58,607 nt of DNA, taken from positions 1 through 58,607 of the forward strand of contig SUVY01000011.1 in assembly GCA_015061775.1 (NCBI GenBank), read 5' to 3'. The first letter of the stretch is position 1. Every line of letters begins with the position of its first letter. Under the pieces are notes generated by a model. It was not told the DNA's origin, ran no database searches, and saw nothing but the letters and a program-made list of their open reading frames with translations. The DNA is from Lentisphaerota bacterium. Lineage in GTDB: Bacteria > Verrucomicrobiota > Lentisphaeria > Victivallales > Victivallaceae. The translations under genes and the position numbers were made by a program. Below are positions 1 to 8,795 of this stretch, in pieces.

Positions 1-445
1 CCTGCTACCGTATGTCGCACGCAGTTCTTTGCGGCGATACGGGGCGTTTTTTTATTGGTATTTCTATGCGTATGCGGCGAAGCAGGTATATTTTTTGCGC
101 TTCCGCGCAAACTCACGCGGTTGTTTGCGCCGTAGCTTGATGCTTTGGTATGCCGCACGCAGAGTGTTCGCGGCGTAATGCACGGCTAAGTTACGCCGCA
201 GACAATGGCGGGCGGAATACTTCTCCACATACATGATTTCCGTTCACTCCGTTCAACTCCGTTCCTCTCCGTTCGGGAGCCTTCCGTTTTCTCAAGCCGG
301 ACTGCGTGGCTTGGCTTGTTTTCCGCTATTCTTATATTCAAACAATAGAAAAAGGCTGTTGCACACCTCTTTCTAAGGTTTTGCAACAGCCTCATTTTTC
401 TTCATGACAAGAGTTATCTAAACTGTTTTTTCGAATATTGAGTAT
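1..445. other. gene-free left edge with hairpins and short repeats
   Basis: No credible gene is visible here. A 69-codon frame on the minus strand (186-395) has no family resemblance and crosses a terminator. The DNA holds two clear hairpins: 94-111 (stem TTTGCGC/GCGCAAA) and 171-198 (stem CGGCGTAA/TTACGCCG, 12-nt loop). A 14-bp near-copy (TATGTCGCACGCAG at 11-24, TATGCCGCACGCAG at 149-162) is followed in both places by a GCGGCG element. Four closely spaced TCCGTTC units lie near 240-282. The stretch may be the end of a repeat region that continues to the left of the window. Confidence 0.5.
353..392 (-). terminator. rho-independent terminator of the M24 peptidase gene
   Basis: Perfect 11-bp stem (AGGCTGTTGCA at 353-363 with its complement at 382-392) and an 18-nt loop. 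On the minus strand it is followed by a run of T (about 346-353). It lies about 55 bp past the peptidase stop codon. Confidence 0.8.
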
Positions 446-1549
446 TTACAGCTCAAGAAAAGTCTCTATTTCTGTAAGTATCTTCACATCGTCGGATATA
501 TATGCCATATCCTCAAGACGTATGCCGCCCCATTCGGGATAATAAAGTCCGGGCTCAATAGTCACAACTTCTCCTCCCTTTAACGGAGCTGAGTTGCGCA
601 GAGACAGACGGGGATTTTCATGGATATCGAGTCCGACTCCGTGGCCGAGACCATGGAAAAAACCGAAATTTCCGCTATCGGTTACTCCGGTATAAAATCC
701 CCGCTTTTCCATTGCCTGAGCTGCTGAACTGTGGATTTCTGCAGGACACGCTCCGATTTTCAACATACTCTTGGCAAGCTCCCTTGCTTCAAAAACAGCA
801 TCGAATGCTTTTTTTACCACATCAGACGCCCTGCCCTTGACCACGGTGCGGGTGAGGTCTCCCCAATAACCTGTTATGGATGAACGCGGAAAAATATCCA
901 TAACTATCGGCTTATCTGCATACAGCGCTCCGCTTCCGGCATTGTGCGGTTGAGCTCCCTGAGCTCCTCCGGCACAGATAGTTCCGGTCGCAAGACATCC
1001 GAGCTTCAGCATGGTACAGTCGATCTCACTGCGGAGTATCTCGCTGGTCAAAACATTTCCGTTCCACACCAGGCGTTTCTGACTGTCGATATCGGCTTCG
1101 CGCAGGACGTCGAACGCCCTCCGGCAGCCTGCTTCTGCTGCGCGCAAAGTGGAAGTTATCTTTTCCACTTCAAAATCCTGCTTGAATTCACGCTCAGGAA
1201 AAAATCCCTCTTCGGCAGGCTCAATTATCAAACCGGTACTTCTCAATTTATCAGCAAGACCGAGCGGAAAATCTTTAGGAACGCTGAATCCCTCAAGGTG
1301 ATACCTTTCGGCAATATTTTTTACTATATCGACGTATCCCGGACCTCCGAACTCCTCTTCGGTAAACACGGCTACTCCGCGGCGGCACTCTTCGCGCACC
1401 CTGTCGAACTCCAGCTTGGAAGCGACAAGACCGCAAATGGCTCCTGCTGAAAACCAGAGTATATCGTCCGGAGTGGCGACCTGAGAGGCATAACGCATAT
1501 CAGAATTGCTCTCTCCGGGAGAAATCATCAATTTTCCTGCTCTTAACAT
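446..1549 (-). CDS. M24 family metallopeptidase (Xaa-Pro aminopeptidase-like)
   Basis: Predicted cytosolic aminopeptidase of the pita-bread fold, 367 aa, probably cutting N-terminal residues in front of proline. The N-terminal third is a creatinase-type domain and the C-terminal ~230 residues are the M24 catalytic domain. The five metal ligands of the family can be placed: Asp in MDIFPR, Asp in GDLTRT, His in HGLGHGVG, Glu in TIEPGLYY and Glu in IRLED. The ATG has a good AAGGAG eight bases upstream. It is a single-gene unit, divergent from plsY, with its own promoter (1605-1633) and a hairpin terminator (353-392). Family membership is firm; the exact substrate (Xaa-Pro dipeptide, longer peptide or creatine-like) is not resolved. 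Confidence 0.88.
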   Translation of the reverse strand: MLRAGKLMISPGESNSDMRYASQVATPDDILWFSAGAICGLVASKLEFDRVREECRRGVAVFTEEEFGGPGYVDIVKNIAERYHLEGFSVPKDFPLGLADKLRSTGLIIEPAEEGFFPEREFKQDFEVEKITSTLRAAEAGCRRAFDVLREADIDSQKRLVWNGNVLTSEILRSEIDCTMLKLGCLATGTICAGGAQGAQPHNAGSGALYADKPIVMDIFPRSSITGYWGDLTRTVVKGRASDVVKKAFDAVFEARELAKSMLKIGACPAEIHSSAAQAMEKRGFYTGVTDSGNFGFFHGLGHGVGLDIHENPRLSLRNSAPLKGGEVVTIEPGLYYPEWGGIRLEDMAYISDDVKILTEIETFLEL

Positions 1550-1561
1550 ATCCTTTTCTCC

Positions 1562-1590
1562 TTGAAATAACGCATTTGGCGGGGCATATT
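1562..1590 (+). promoter_or_regulatory. candidate promoter of plsY
   Basis: TTGAAA (1562-1567), 17-bp spacer, CATATT (1585-1590), about 70 bp before the plsY ATG. Its -35 overlaps the ribosome-binding region of the divergent peptidase gene, so the assignment is tentative. Confidence 0.4.
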
Positions 1591-1604
1591 ATATTCATGG
1601 ACAA

Positions 1605-1633
1605 AATATAGCGTCTTTTTAGCATTTAAGCAA
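1605..1633 (-). promoter_or_regulatory. promoter of the M24 peptidase gene
   Basis: On the minus strand TTGCTT (1633-1628), a 17-bp spacer and TATATT (1610-1605), giving a leader of about 50 nt. It matches the promoter pattern seen across the window. Confidence 0.6.
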
Positions 1634-1661
1634 ATACAATTATATCTTTTTGGAGGATTTT

Positions 1662-2312
1662 ATGAATATCATCTGTCAAATTTCCATTGCGGCTTTCGTC
1701 TCTTATCTTATCGGAGCTATTCCCTGCGGTCTGCTCATCGGTCTCTCTAAAGGTATTGACATCCGCAAAGTCGGCAGCGGAAACATCGGAGCAACCAATG
1801 TCACCCGTTCCGTCAGTCCCATCGCCGGAAAAATCTGCTTTTTCTGCGACTTCCTCAAAGGAATGCTCCCTACACTTCTGGTGCAATATATCATCAAAGG
1901 AGCTCCTATCGCGGCTATCATCTGCGGAATGGCTGCTGTACTCGGACACATGTTTCCGGTCTATCTCAAGTTTAAAGGAGGCAAAGGAATCTCTACCGCG
2001 GCAGGAGTTGCAATCGCACTTGCGCCTCTTCCGCTCCTGACCGCCCTCGCCATCTGGGGAGCAGTTTTCTTCGCATTCAGGTATGTTTCGCTTGCCAGTA
2101 TCATCGCAGCAACAATGCTTCCGGTATCGGCTTTCGTTTACGCATACTTCAATGTCGGAGGCTCGGTTGCAAAATCCAAGCAGACACTTATTTTCTTTAT
2201 CATTATCGCCGTCCTTGCAGTCGTTAAACATACTTCAAATATAAAACGGCTGCTCAATGGAACAGAGAGCCGCTTTGAAAAGAAAGGCTCTGTTCCCGAC
2301 AAAGGTAGGTAA
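1662..2312 (+). CDS. plsY: glycerol-3-phosphate acyltransferase PlsY
   Basis: Integral inner-membrane enzyme that transfers an acyl group from acyl phosphate to glycerol-3-phosphate, the first step of phospholipid synthesis. The 216-aa product has the usual family length and several hydrophobic segments. Signature loops are GSGNIGATNVTR near residues 38-49, GHMFPVYLKFKGGKG near residues 90-104 and a third polar stretch after the last helices. The start is the ATG at 1662, with GGAGG five bases upstream; a TTG twelve bases earlier lies before that site and is rejected. The lysine-rich C-terminal tail after the last helix is typical. The gene runs convergently toward the operon ending at 2471, with a long palindrome between them. 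Confidence 0.95.
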   Translation: MNIICQISIAAFVSYLIGAIPCGLLIGLSKGIDIRKVGSGNIGATNVTRSVSPIAGKICFFCDFLKGMLPTLLVQYIIKGAPIAAIICGMAAVLGHMFPVYLKFKGGKGISTAAGVAIALAPLPLLTALAIWGAVFFAFRYVSLASIIAATMLPVSAFVYAYFNVGGSVAKSKQTLIFFIIIAVLAVVKHTSNIKRLLNGTESRFEKKGSVPDKGR

Positions 2313-2332
2313 AAATAAATAAAAAAGTTTTT

Positions 2333-2418
2333 TCGCTTTTCTTGAAAGGGTGAGAGGGGCGCGGGGAGAGCGGGAAAACTTCTTTTCTCGCGAAAAGAAG
2401 TTTTCCCGCTTTCCCCGC
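2333..2418 (+). repeat. long palindromic intergenic repeat, copy 1
   Basis: Copy 1 of a two-copy family. The core is a 58-bp near-palindrome (2361-2418) with 27-bp arms: inner 18-bp arms (2370-2387 and 2392-2409) pair perfectly around a TCGC loop, and the outer nine pairs have one mismatch. A shared non-palindromic flank (2333-2360, containing CGCTTTTCTTGAA) precedes the core. Copy 2, at 48652-48737, lies in the opposite orientation. Both copies sit between convergent genes, here plsY and the membrane-protein gene ending at 2471, so the element could end transcription from both sides. Confidence 0.85.
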
Positions 2419-2470
2419 CTCATCTCCCCATATCGGGAACAAAGCTAAAAGAAAAAGAAGAGCGAATAAA

Positions 2471-3850
2471 TCAATCTTTCGGGTATTTGATCGGAATTCC
2501 TCCGAACTCCCATCCGCGCAGTTTGCCCCGGAACGCATCAACGAGTTTCCACGCTGAATAGGGCATAAGAACGCTGCGCGGATTTATTTTTTCGTCGTTC
2601 AGGGTCTCCAATATTCTCCGGGAAGAGTGCCGATGCAGTCGGTTATGCTCCGGATCGGCATCCCCGAATACTGTTACTGCGGTCTGACTGGCGACCACGC
2701 AGAAACAAATAATGAAAATCATCTTTTTCCACTCAAAAGCTTCAGCAAGCAGCGCGATCAGCATAAGCAGTACCGCAGCAAACGGCATAAAGTATGCTGA
2801 GTGATTGACTCCCTCGAGGATCAATAAACGGTGACGGAACATCATCAAATTTGCCATTACAGATAAAACGGCAAAGCAGTAAAGCAGCAGGAGCAGGATA
2901 TCATAACGTTTTTTCTTGCAAAGCTGCCAGATAATCACGCCGAGTCCGCCGAAGATAAGAACTCCACCGTTATTGAAACCGAAAAACCAGAATCCTATAT
3001 TGTCGAACAGGAAATAAACCGTTCCGTAAAAATCAAATGCCGCCCAGACAGGCATTTTCTGATACTCAAAGGACGGAGTATAGCCATTGAGAGCATTGAT
3101 TATTGCAGGAGTGATCACAATATTGAACAGAGTCTGGACAGCTATACTGCCAGCTCCGGCAACCGAAGCATATTTGAGAAAACGCTTCTTATCCTCATCT
3201 TCCGTGACCATTCTTAAAATTGCAGCAAACGCAGTAGCTCCGGCAAGAAGAAATATTCCCTGACGATCAAAATGCGGAAGCAGAAATGCGGCAGTAAAAA
3301 AGAGTATTTCAGCAAGTCGGAGTGTCCTTTTTTCCCGGTTTACCCAGATGACTCTGAACGAAAACAGCAGCATCGTTATCAAGAGTGAAGTTACAGGCTT
3401 TCCGCAACGGAAAAAGTGATGGATGAAATTGCACGGAGTCCATTGCCACAACAATGACAATCCGAGAGCGCACCAGCAGTTCATCTTAGGAAAGCCTTTG
3501 GCAAATCCCCATTGCTGAACTATCAGTATTCCTATTGCAGATAATATTGCTGACATACTGTAAAAGTGCGCCATCTTATTCCGGATGCACCAACCGATGA
3601 ACCTTGCGTCAAGCATATCAATAACGTAACTGAGTTCCCGGGATTGGTACAAGTTCCAGTCTGTGTGCAGGGGATCGAAAATGGTTTTCAGCAAATTTTC
3701 TGAGAAATTGTACAATATCAGAAAACAGTTTGCCTCTACGTGACTGTCTGCTCCGCGCTGAAGTACAAGCTGCATGATCAATGTGCCCCCAAGCAGGAGA
3801 GCGCAGAGCCAATAGAAAATGCGTGGACGCGTATTGACCGATTCACTCAT
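2471..3850 (-). CDS. polytopic membrane protein, possible GT-C-type glycosyltransferase
   Basis: I do not recognise the family with certainty. The 459-aa product starts with a hydrophobic helix and holds roughly ten membrane segments. A large loop after the first helix contains SRELSYVIDMLDARF, which resembles the acidic first loop of GtrII-like or other GT-C polyprenol-sugar transferases. A short soluble tail follows the last helix. Its ATG overlaps the stop codon of the upstream small gene by four bases (ATGA), so translation is probably coupled. It is the last gene of the V-ATPase transcription unit, in the place where subunits I and K are expected, but it matches neither. The glycosyltransferase role is inference. 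Confidence 0.6.
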   Translation of the reverse strand: MSESVNTRPRIFYWLCALLLGGTLIMQLVLQRGADSHVEANCFLILYNFSENLLKTIFDPLHTDWNLYQSRELSYVIDMLDARFIGWCIRNKMAHFYSMSAILSAIGILIVQQWGFAKGFPKMNCWCALGLSLLWQWTPCNFIHHFFRCGKPVTSLLITMLLFSFRVIWVNREKRTLRLAEILFFTAAFLLPHFDRQGIFLLAGATAFAAILRMVTEDEDKKRFLKYASVAGAGSIAVQTLFNIVITPAIINALNGYTPSFEYQKMPVWAAFDFYGTVYFLFDNIGFWFFGFNNGGVLIFGGLGVIIWQLCKKKRYDILLLLLYCFAVLSVMANLMMFRHRLLILEGVNHSAYFMPFAAVLLMLIALLAEAFEWKKMIFIICFCVVASQTAVTVFGDADPEHNRLHRHSSRRILETLNDEKINPRSVLMPYSAWKLVDAFRGKLRGWEFGGIPIKYPKD

Positions 3851-4137
3851 ATTCCATATTTCCTGTGTATGAAATCCGTCCAGAATTTTATTCCGGAAAA
3901 ATCTTTATCAAGCCGCAAGGATTTCATGACAACCATTTCAGCATGCTCATTGTAGTTCCAATAAATTTCATCTGTGCATTTGCTGATAGCGACGATTGCG
4001 TTCATTGCACTTTGTCCGGGACTTGTTCCTTGTTTACCAGCCGCAGACGGCAGCAGCAAAAAAGCTGCTATCAATAAAATGACCACTGCTGTAAAAACGA
4101 CGTCCTTTTTATTGATCTTTTTGAAATTTATCTGCAT
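3847..4137 (-). CDS. small single-span membrane protein, unknown
   Basis: Unrecognised 96-aa protein. A basic N-terminus (MQINFKKINKK) is followed by one hydrophobic helix at about residues 14-33 and a polar C-terminal part of about 60 residues. I chose the ATG at 4137 because it overlaps the GNAT stop codon (TAATG) and has AGGAG about nine bases upstream; a possible start 18 bases earlier lies before that site. Its own stop overlaps the next start by four bases. The tight coupling with the downstream polytopic protein suggests that the two act together at the membrane. It lacks the two-helix glycine-rich pattern of a V-ATPase proteolipid. Confidence 0.6.
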   Translation of the reverse strand: MQINFKKINKKDVVFTAVVILLIAAFLLLPSAAGKQGTSPGQSAMNAIVAISKCTDEIYWNYNEHAEMVVMKSLRLDKDFSGIKFWTDFIHRKYGI

Positions 4138-4571
4138 TATTTTCTCCTGAGCCAAAGAGTATGCCCTCCTTGAGCATCGAACCCCAGAGAAGAGTAAAAG
4201 TGTTCTGTTCCCGGAACTCCAACGAGCCCGATCCAGTCGATGCCCCGGGAAGAGAGCTCTTCGGACAAAACGGTTACGAGCCTGCCTCCGATCCCGCGTC
4301 CACGAAAATCTTCTGAAACGGTGACATCCTGAATGTAAGCATCTGATACTCCATCGGATAAGGCACGGGCGATCCCTATGAGTTTACCGTCACAGAAGGC
4401 TCCGGCAACAGCACAGCTTCCCGGAAGGGCTTTGCAGAGAAAGCCGCCTTCCTCAACCGAGTCTATCCATCCGGCAGCAGCAAACAAAATCGCTGCGTCA
4501 TGGCATAAGTCATCAGAAAACTCTGTTACTGTTTTTACAATAACTTTGTCCTCATGCGACATCTTCGCCAT
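4137..4571 (-). CDS. GNAT family N-acetyltransferase
   Basis: Predicted acetyl-CoA-dependent N-acetyltransferase of 144 aa. The acetyl-CoA pyrophosphate-binding loop is clear (DVTVSEDFRGRGIGGRLV, the R-G-x-G-x-G/A motif), and a C-terminal FYSSLGF segment is typical of the fold. The start is the ATG at 4571, with GGGAG seven bases upstream; it overlaps the 3' end of the V-ATPase subunit D gene by about 20 bases. An open frame reaching further upstream lies inside subunit D and is not used. The substrate (small molecule or protein N-terminus) cannot be read from sequence. Its place inside the V1 operon looks like a gene insertion at the usual I/K position. Confidence 0.85.
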   Translation of the reverse strand: MAKMSHEDKVIVKTVTEFSDDLCHDAAILFAAAGWIDSVEEGGFLCKALPGSCAVAGAFCDGKLIGIARALSDGVSDAYIQDVTVSEDFRGRGIGGRLVTVLSEELSSRGIDWIGLVGVPGTEHFYSSLGFDAQGGHTLWLRRK

Positions 4572-5172
4572 GAGCGGCTCCCTTGCCTTTGGCGATCTTG
4601 CTGCGGGCAACTGCCGCAGTATCCATGTCTCCGAGCATGATGCGTATCTTGCGGATATTTTCCTTGCACTCCGGAATCTTGACCTTCTCAAAAAGATTCA
4701 CCCTCTGACTCGTGGTACGCAGTTCCTCGGAAAGCAGACGGTGCTGCTCTTCGATAATGCGATACGCTTCGCGCAGAGAGACTGCACTTTTGAGAGCATT
4801 TATTGCATCATCAACAAACCATCCGGTTTCAAAGAGATTCCAACTGCTCTCTTCAAACTCCACATGGTCGAAGGTGGGAATGTTGATTCCAGCGATGTTC
4901 GCAAAGCCTGCCACAACGCGCTTTACCCGCACCTTGGAGGCTATGAAATCAGCATCTTCGCTTCTGCCGAAAAATGCAATGCAGCTCGCAAGCTCCTTCT
5001 CAAGCACCTTCTGAGCTGCGAGATTTGCCTCAAGCGCCTCGATACTCAGACGGACTTCAGCCTGGAGCTGCTGCTTTTTCAGCTGCAATGTCGGCAGAAA
5101 ACGCTGGAACTGCTTGAGCTGATCCTGCTGATTTTTCTGCTCGGTTTTGGTAAATTTCAGCTTAGCCATCAT
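4552..5172 (-). CDS. atpD: V-type ATP synthase subunit D
   Basis: Central-stalk (rotor) subunit of the V1 sector, 206 aa, the usual length for NtpD/AtpD. The sequence opens with [20 protein letters not shown], and the N- and C-terminal helices form the predicted antiparallel coiled coil, with a variable middle portion. The ATG at 5172 overlaps the subunit B stop codon by four bases, so translation is probably coupled. It follows E, DUF2764, A and B in the order seen in chlamydial and Bacteroidetes V-ATPase operons. In those operons I and K normally come next; here the GNAT gene does. The symbol follows V-ATPase usage and does not refer to F1 beta. Confidence 0.9.
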   Translation of the reverse strand: MMAKLKFTKTEQKNQQDQLKQFQRFLPTLQLKKQQLQAEVRLSIEALEANLAAQKVLEKELASCIAFFGRSEDADFIASKVRVKRVVAGFANIAGINIPTFDHVEFEESSWNLFETGWFVDDAINALKSAVSLREAYRIIEEQHRLLSEELRTTSQRVNLFEKVKIPECKENIRKIRIMLGDMDTAAVARSKIAKGKGAAHGEDVA

Positions 5173-6467
5173 TCACCTTTCGGCCAATACTCTTCAATAA
5201 GTTCCGTCTTGACACCGATTTCAGTGGGCTCGAAACAGTCGGCAAGGATCTTCCAGCCGAGATCCAGGGCGTCCTCGAGCGGAATATTCACAGAAAGCGA
5301 CATCATCTCTTTCTCGAAACGGCGTCCGTATTTCAACAACTTGTTGTCCCATCCGGACATCTTGAATCCCATAGACTGTTTTTCAAGAGTGCTTTTGAAC
5401 TCGGAGTAGAGACGGATCATCGCGTCCATGATAGCGCGGTGGTCGCTTCTCGTTCTGCCGTTGACGTTCTGCTTGAGTCGGGAAAGTGAACCGAACGGCT
5501 CAATTCGTCCGTTGCGCAGATAGAACTGTCCCTCAGTGATGTAACCGGTGTTGTCCGGAACGGGATGGGTCACATCGTCTCCGGGCATGGTGGTCACAGC
5601 GAGAATGGTGATAGAGCCTGCTCCATCAAAGTCAACAGCCTTCTCGTAACGGGCGGCGAGCTGACTGTAAAGGTCTCCCGGATATCCGCGGTTCGCCGGA
5701 ATCTGTTCCATAGTGATGGCGATCTCTTTGAGTGCGTTGGCATAGTTGGTCATATCACTCAGCAGACAGAGTACGCGCTTTCCGGCAAGAGCATAAGCCT
5801 CGGCAACGGCAAGCGACATATCGGGAACCATCAGACACTCCACTACCGGGTCGGCAGCGGTGTGGACGAACATGACTGTTCTGGAAAGTGCTCCGTGCTC
5901 ATCGAGCGTGCGTTTCAAAATAAGATAATCGTCGTGCTTGAGTCCCATTCCTCCGAGGATGATGACATCGACCTCAGCCTGCAGCGCGATGCGGGCGAGC
6001 AGCTCGTTGTATGGCTCTCCGGCAATGGAGAAGATCGGAAGCTTCTGGGATTCAACCAGAGTATTGAACACGTCGATCATCGGAATGTTGGTACGGATCA
6101 TATTACGCGGAATAACACGCTTTGCCGGGTTGACCGACGGAGTTCCGATATCAGTCATCGAATCGGTGATATCCGGTTTGCGGTCACGGGCTGCGCCACG
6201 TCCATTGAAAACACGTCCAAGCAGAGCTTCTGACTTGGAAACCTGCATTTCACGTCCGAGAAAACGAACCTGATCCTGGGTACTGACTCCGCGGCTACCG
6301 GCAAAGACCTGAAGAGCGACTTTGCCGCGGTCGAGACGGATGACCTGGGCGAGAGATGTTCCGCGGCTTCCGGTAACTTCAGCGAGCTCGTTATAGGCTA
6401 CGTTGTCGGCCTCGACGGTGATGACGTTTCCGGCGATATGGATGATATTGTGATATACTTTTCTCAT
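5169..6467 (-). CDS. atpB: V-type ATP synthase subunit B
   Basis: Non-catalytic nucleotide-binding subunit of the V1 head, 432 aa. It opens with a beta-barrel domain and continues into the RecA-like domain. [20 protein letters not shown] sits where the P-loop would be and lacks a Walker A lysine, as expected for a B subunit. A further family segment reads [23 protein letters not shown]. The ATG is preceded by GGAG at seven bases, and only two bases separate it from the subunit A stop. Together with A it forms the hexameric head; whether the complex makes or uses ATP cannot be read from this gene. Confidence 0.95.
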   Translation of the reverse strand: MRKVYHNIIHIAGNVITVEADNVAYNELAEVTGSRGTSLAQVIRLDRGKVALQVFAGSRGVSTQDQVRFLGREMQVSKSEALLGRVFNGRGAARDRKPDITDSMTDIGTPSVNPAKRVIPRNMIRTNIPMIDVFNTLVESQKLPIFSIAGEPYNELLARIALQAEVDVIILGGMGLKHDDYLILKRTLDEHGALSRTVMFVHTAADPVVECLMVPDMSLAVAEAYALAGKRVLCLLSDMTNYANALKEIAITMEQIPANRGYPGDLYSQLAARYEKAVDFDGAGSITILAVTTMPGDDVTHPVPDNTGYITEGQFYLRNGRIEPFGSLSRLKQNVNGRTRSDHRAIMDAMIRLYSEFKSTLEKQSMGFKMSGWDNKLLKYGRRFEKEMMSLSVNIPLEDALDLGWKILADCFEPTEIGVKTELIEEYWPKGE

Positions 6468-6469
6468 AA

Positions 6470-8215
6470 TCAGGCTCCAATGGCGCGTTCAGCGATCTTC
6501 TTGTCGATCGCTTTTTCCTGCGATTTGAATTCTTTGCTGTCAATGGCAAGATAGTTGGCATCGACAAAGAGCTGGCGGAGCTCGAGGAAATAGGTTCGGG
6601 CGGCATCTTTGTCGCCGTTGAACTCAAAATCCGTCTCAAGCACACCTACAACTTTGCCGAACATATATTTCTGACGATCAGCGCTGGTCGCTCCATCGAT
6701 CTCATCGAAGGTATTCTGCTGGAGAAACACGTAGTCGAGAAATTCACTCTTCAGATAGACGATGAAGTCTTCTATCGCGGTACCTTCCTCACCGATGACC
6801 TTCATCATCTGGTTGACCTCGCTGCCGTGACGGAGAACTCCGCGCGCAACATCAAGCTGCTCCTTTGAGGCAAGACTCGGATATTTGCTCCAGCTGTCAA
6901 GCGGGTGAATGGCAGGATAACGGCGGGCGTCGGAGCGCTCGCGTGAGAGTCCGAGGAATGCACCCACGACTTTGAGTGTCGCCTGAGTCACGGGCTCTTC
7001 AAAGTTTCCTCCGGCGGGTGAAACTGAACCGCAGATGGTCACAGAACCGGTCTCTCCGGTACGGAGTTCGACCAATCCGGCGCGCTCATAGAACGATGCA
7101 ATAAGCGACTCAAGGTACGCGGGGAACGCCTCTTCGCCCGGAATCTCTTCCAGACGTCCGGACATCTCACGGAGAGCCTGTGCCCAGCGGGAAGTTGAAT
7201 CTGCGAGCAGCAGTGTATTCAATCCCATCTGACGGTAGTACTCAGCCAGAGTCACGGCGGTATAAACAGATGCTTCACGGGCGGCGACAGGCATACTGCT
7301 GGTGTTGCATATAATTATAGAACGGTCCATGAGGGAGCGTCCGGTGCGAGGATCTTCAAGCTCAGGATATTCGCGGAGGATCTCCACGACCTCTCCGGCA
7401 CGCTCACCGCAAGCTGCGATCACAACAACGTCAGCCTGAGCATGGCGGCTGATGGCGTGCTGAAGAACAGTTTTGCCCGCTCCGAACGGTCCGGGAGTAC
7501 AGAATGTACCGCCGACCGCAACCGGAAAGAATGTATCGATCGTGCGCTGACAGGTAACGAGAGTTTTTTCCGGAAGGATCTTCTCGCGGTAATCAGAAAT
7601 CGGGATCTTAACCGGCCAGAACTGGGTCATCGTAACGTTGCGCTCCTCACCCTGATCGTTCACGGCGACTGCCATGACATCATCAATGGTGTAGGAACCG
7701 GCGGGGGCAACTGATTTCAAAGTCCAAGTGCCGCTCCAGGCAAACGGAATCATGATGTAATGCTTAACAGTTCCCTCAGGAACAAATCCGATACGGTCTC
7801 CGGCAACGAGAGCGTCTCCTGCCGCCGCCATCGGAGTAAAATCCCATTTTGCTTCGCGGTCGAGCGCGCGCAGATAGATTCCGCGCTGGAGGAAAAATCC
7901 TGAGTGCTCGGCAAGAAGCTTCAGCGGATTCTGCAATCCGTCATAGACCTGAGCCAGCAAACCCGGTCCGAGCTCGATGCTCAAAAGCTCACCGGTAAAC
8001 TCAACTTCATCGCCGACTTTAAGTCCGTTGGTGCTCTCAAACACCTGAAGATCGGCATATTTTCCGCGGACACGGATGACTTCACATTTAAGTTCAGCAT
8101 CGCCGACACGGGCAAAAGCAACCTCATTCTGCATGATTTTGCCGCGGTATTCAACGGTGATCATGTTTCCGTTGACTCCGACGATCTTTTCTACTGTACG
8201 TACGACATCAGCCAT
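6470..8215 (-). CDS. atpA: V-type ATP synthase subunit A (catalytic)
   Basis: Catalytic subunit of the V1 head, 581 aa, the normal length. It has the N-terminal beta-barrel, the non-homologous insert typical of A subunits, and the nucleotide-binding domain with P-loop GPFGAGKT around residue 237. The catalytic region continues with ACGERAGEV and [20 protein letters not shown]. The start ATG at 8215 has AGGAG eight bases upstream. It lies between the DUF2764 gene and subunit B in an uninterrupted operon read from the promoter at 9497-9525. Confidence 0.97.
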   Translation of the reverse strand: MADVVRTVEKIVGVNGNMITVEYRGKIMQNEVAFARVGDAELKCEVIRVRGKYADLQVFESTNGLKVGDEVEFTGELLSIELGPGLLAQVYDGLQNPLKLLAEHSGFFLQRGIYLRALDREAKWDFTPMAAAGDALVAGDRIGFVPEGTVKHYIMIPFAWSGTWTLKSVAPAGSYTIDDVMAVAVNDQGEERNVTMTQFWPVKIPISDYREKILPEKTLVTCQRTIDTFFPVAVGGTFCTPGPFGAGKTVLQHAISRHAQADVVVIAACGERAGEVVEILREYPELEDPRTGRSLMDRSIIICNTSSMPVAAREASVYTAVTLAEYYRQMGLNTLLLADSTSRWAQALREMSGRLEEIPGEEAFPAYLESLIASFYERAGLVELRTGETGSVTICGSVSPAGGNFEEPVTQATLKVVGAFLGLSRERSDARRYPAIHPLDSWSKYPSLASKEQLDVARGVLRHGSEVNQMMKVIGEEGTAIEDFIVYLKSEFLDYVFLQQNTFDEIDGATSADRQKYMFGKVVGVLETDFEFNGDKDAARTYFLELRQLFVDANYLAIDSKEFKSQEKAIDKKIAERAIGA

Positions 8216-8236
8216 AAAATAAACTCCTGTATAGGA

Positions 8237-8791
8237 TTACTGTTTTGCTTCGCGTCCTGCGCTGAGGATCATCTCAAGCGCACGCTCAAAATGCGGAACG
8301 CCCTCTTCGGGAGTACGTCCGCGGTACGCCTCAAGAATCTGAAGTTTGAGGCGGTAGATACAAAGTCCGTCAAAATCCAGCATGTGGCCCATCTCCATAT
8401 TTTCGAGATACGCCCAGCGGACACGGTCGATCATAAGTTCGCGCTCGCAGGGGTCGTCACATATTGCGGCAGAGTTGAGGATATACTCTATTTCAGAGAA
8501 GAATTCCTCCGGCTCTGCGACTGTTTCTGCGACTTCAAGTTTCTCCGCTCTGATCGCGGCAATACGCAAACGCAGCACGCGCTCAAAGGAACGCATATCG
8601 CTCCAGATGCGGTGCACGCTGACAAACTTTTCGGGGTCATGTTCCGGAACGGGAAAATTCAACTCCGCAAGGCAGGCACATTTTTTCTCATCGAGGTACT
8701 CACGCGCCATGCTGTCAAATTCGGCAACCGTGATCGGAGACGGCTTGCCGAATTCCAGCGTGGGCAGAGATGCGGAAAAAAAGCACACCAT
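8237..8791 (-). CDS. DUF2764 family protein of the V-ATPase operon
   Basis: A 184-aa soluble, mostly helical protein found between subunits E and A in chlamydial, Bacteroidetes and related V-ATPase operons; its biochemical role is not established. The family-like N-terminus MVCFFSASLPTLEFG identifies the real start at 8791, four bases after the subunit E stop. An open frame extending to 8971 overlaps the E gene and is rejected. GGGAG lies within the end of the E gene, about ten bases upstream. By position it may stand in for the peripheral-stalk or C-like component that is not otherwise visible here, which is inference. Confidence 0.8.
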   Translation of the reverse strand: MVCFFSASLPTLEFGKPSPITVAEFDSMAREYLDEKKCACLAELNFPVPEHDPEKFVSVHRIWSDMRSFERVLRLRIAAIRAEKLEVAETVAEPEEFFSEIEYILNSAAICDDPCERELMIDRVRWAYLENMEMGHMLDFDGLCIYRLKLQILEAYRGRTPEEGVPHFERALEMILSAGREAKQ

Positions 8792-8795
8792 GTTG

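Noticed and set aside
186-395. 69-codon frame on the minus strand
   Set aside because: No family, arginine/serine-rich low-quality composition, and it overlaps the peptidase terminator.
2235-2541. Short minus-strand frames encoding an F-S-R-E-K-K peptide, also found near 48647-48886 on both strands
   Set aside because: They are translations of the 58-bp palindrome; a palindrome gives the same peptide on both strands and in both copies, which explains the similarity without coding.
2471-4137. V-ATPase subunits I and K
   Set aside because: The 459-aa protein lacks the cytoplasmic-then-membrane layout of subunit I, and the 96-aa protein has only one helix and no proteolipid glycine pattern.
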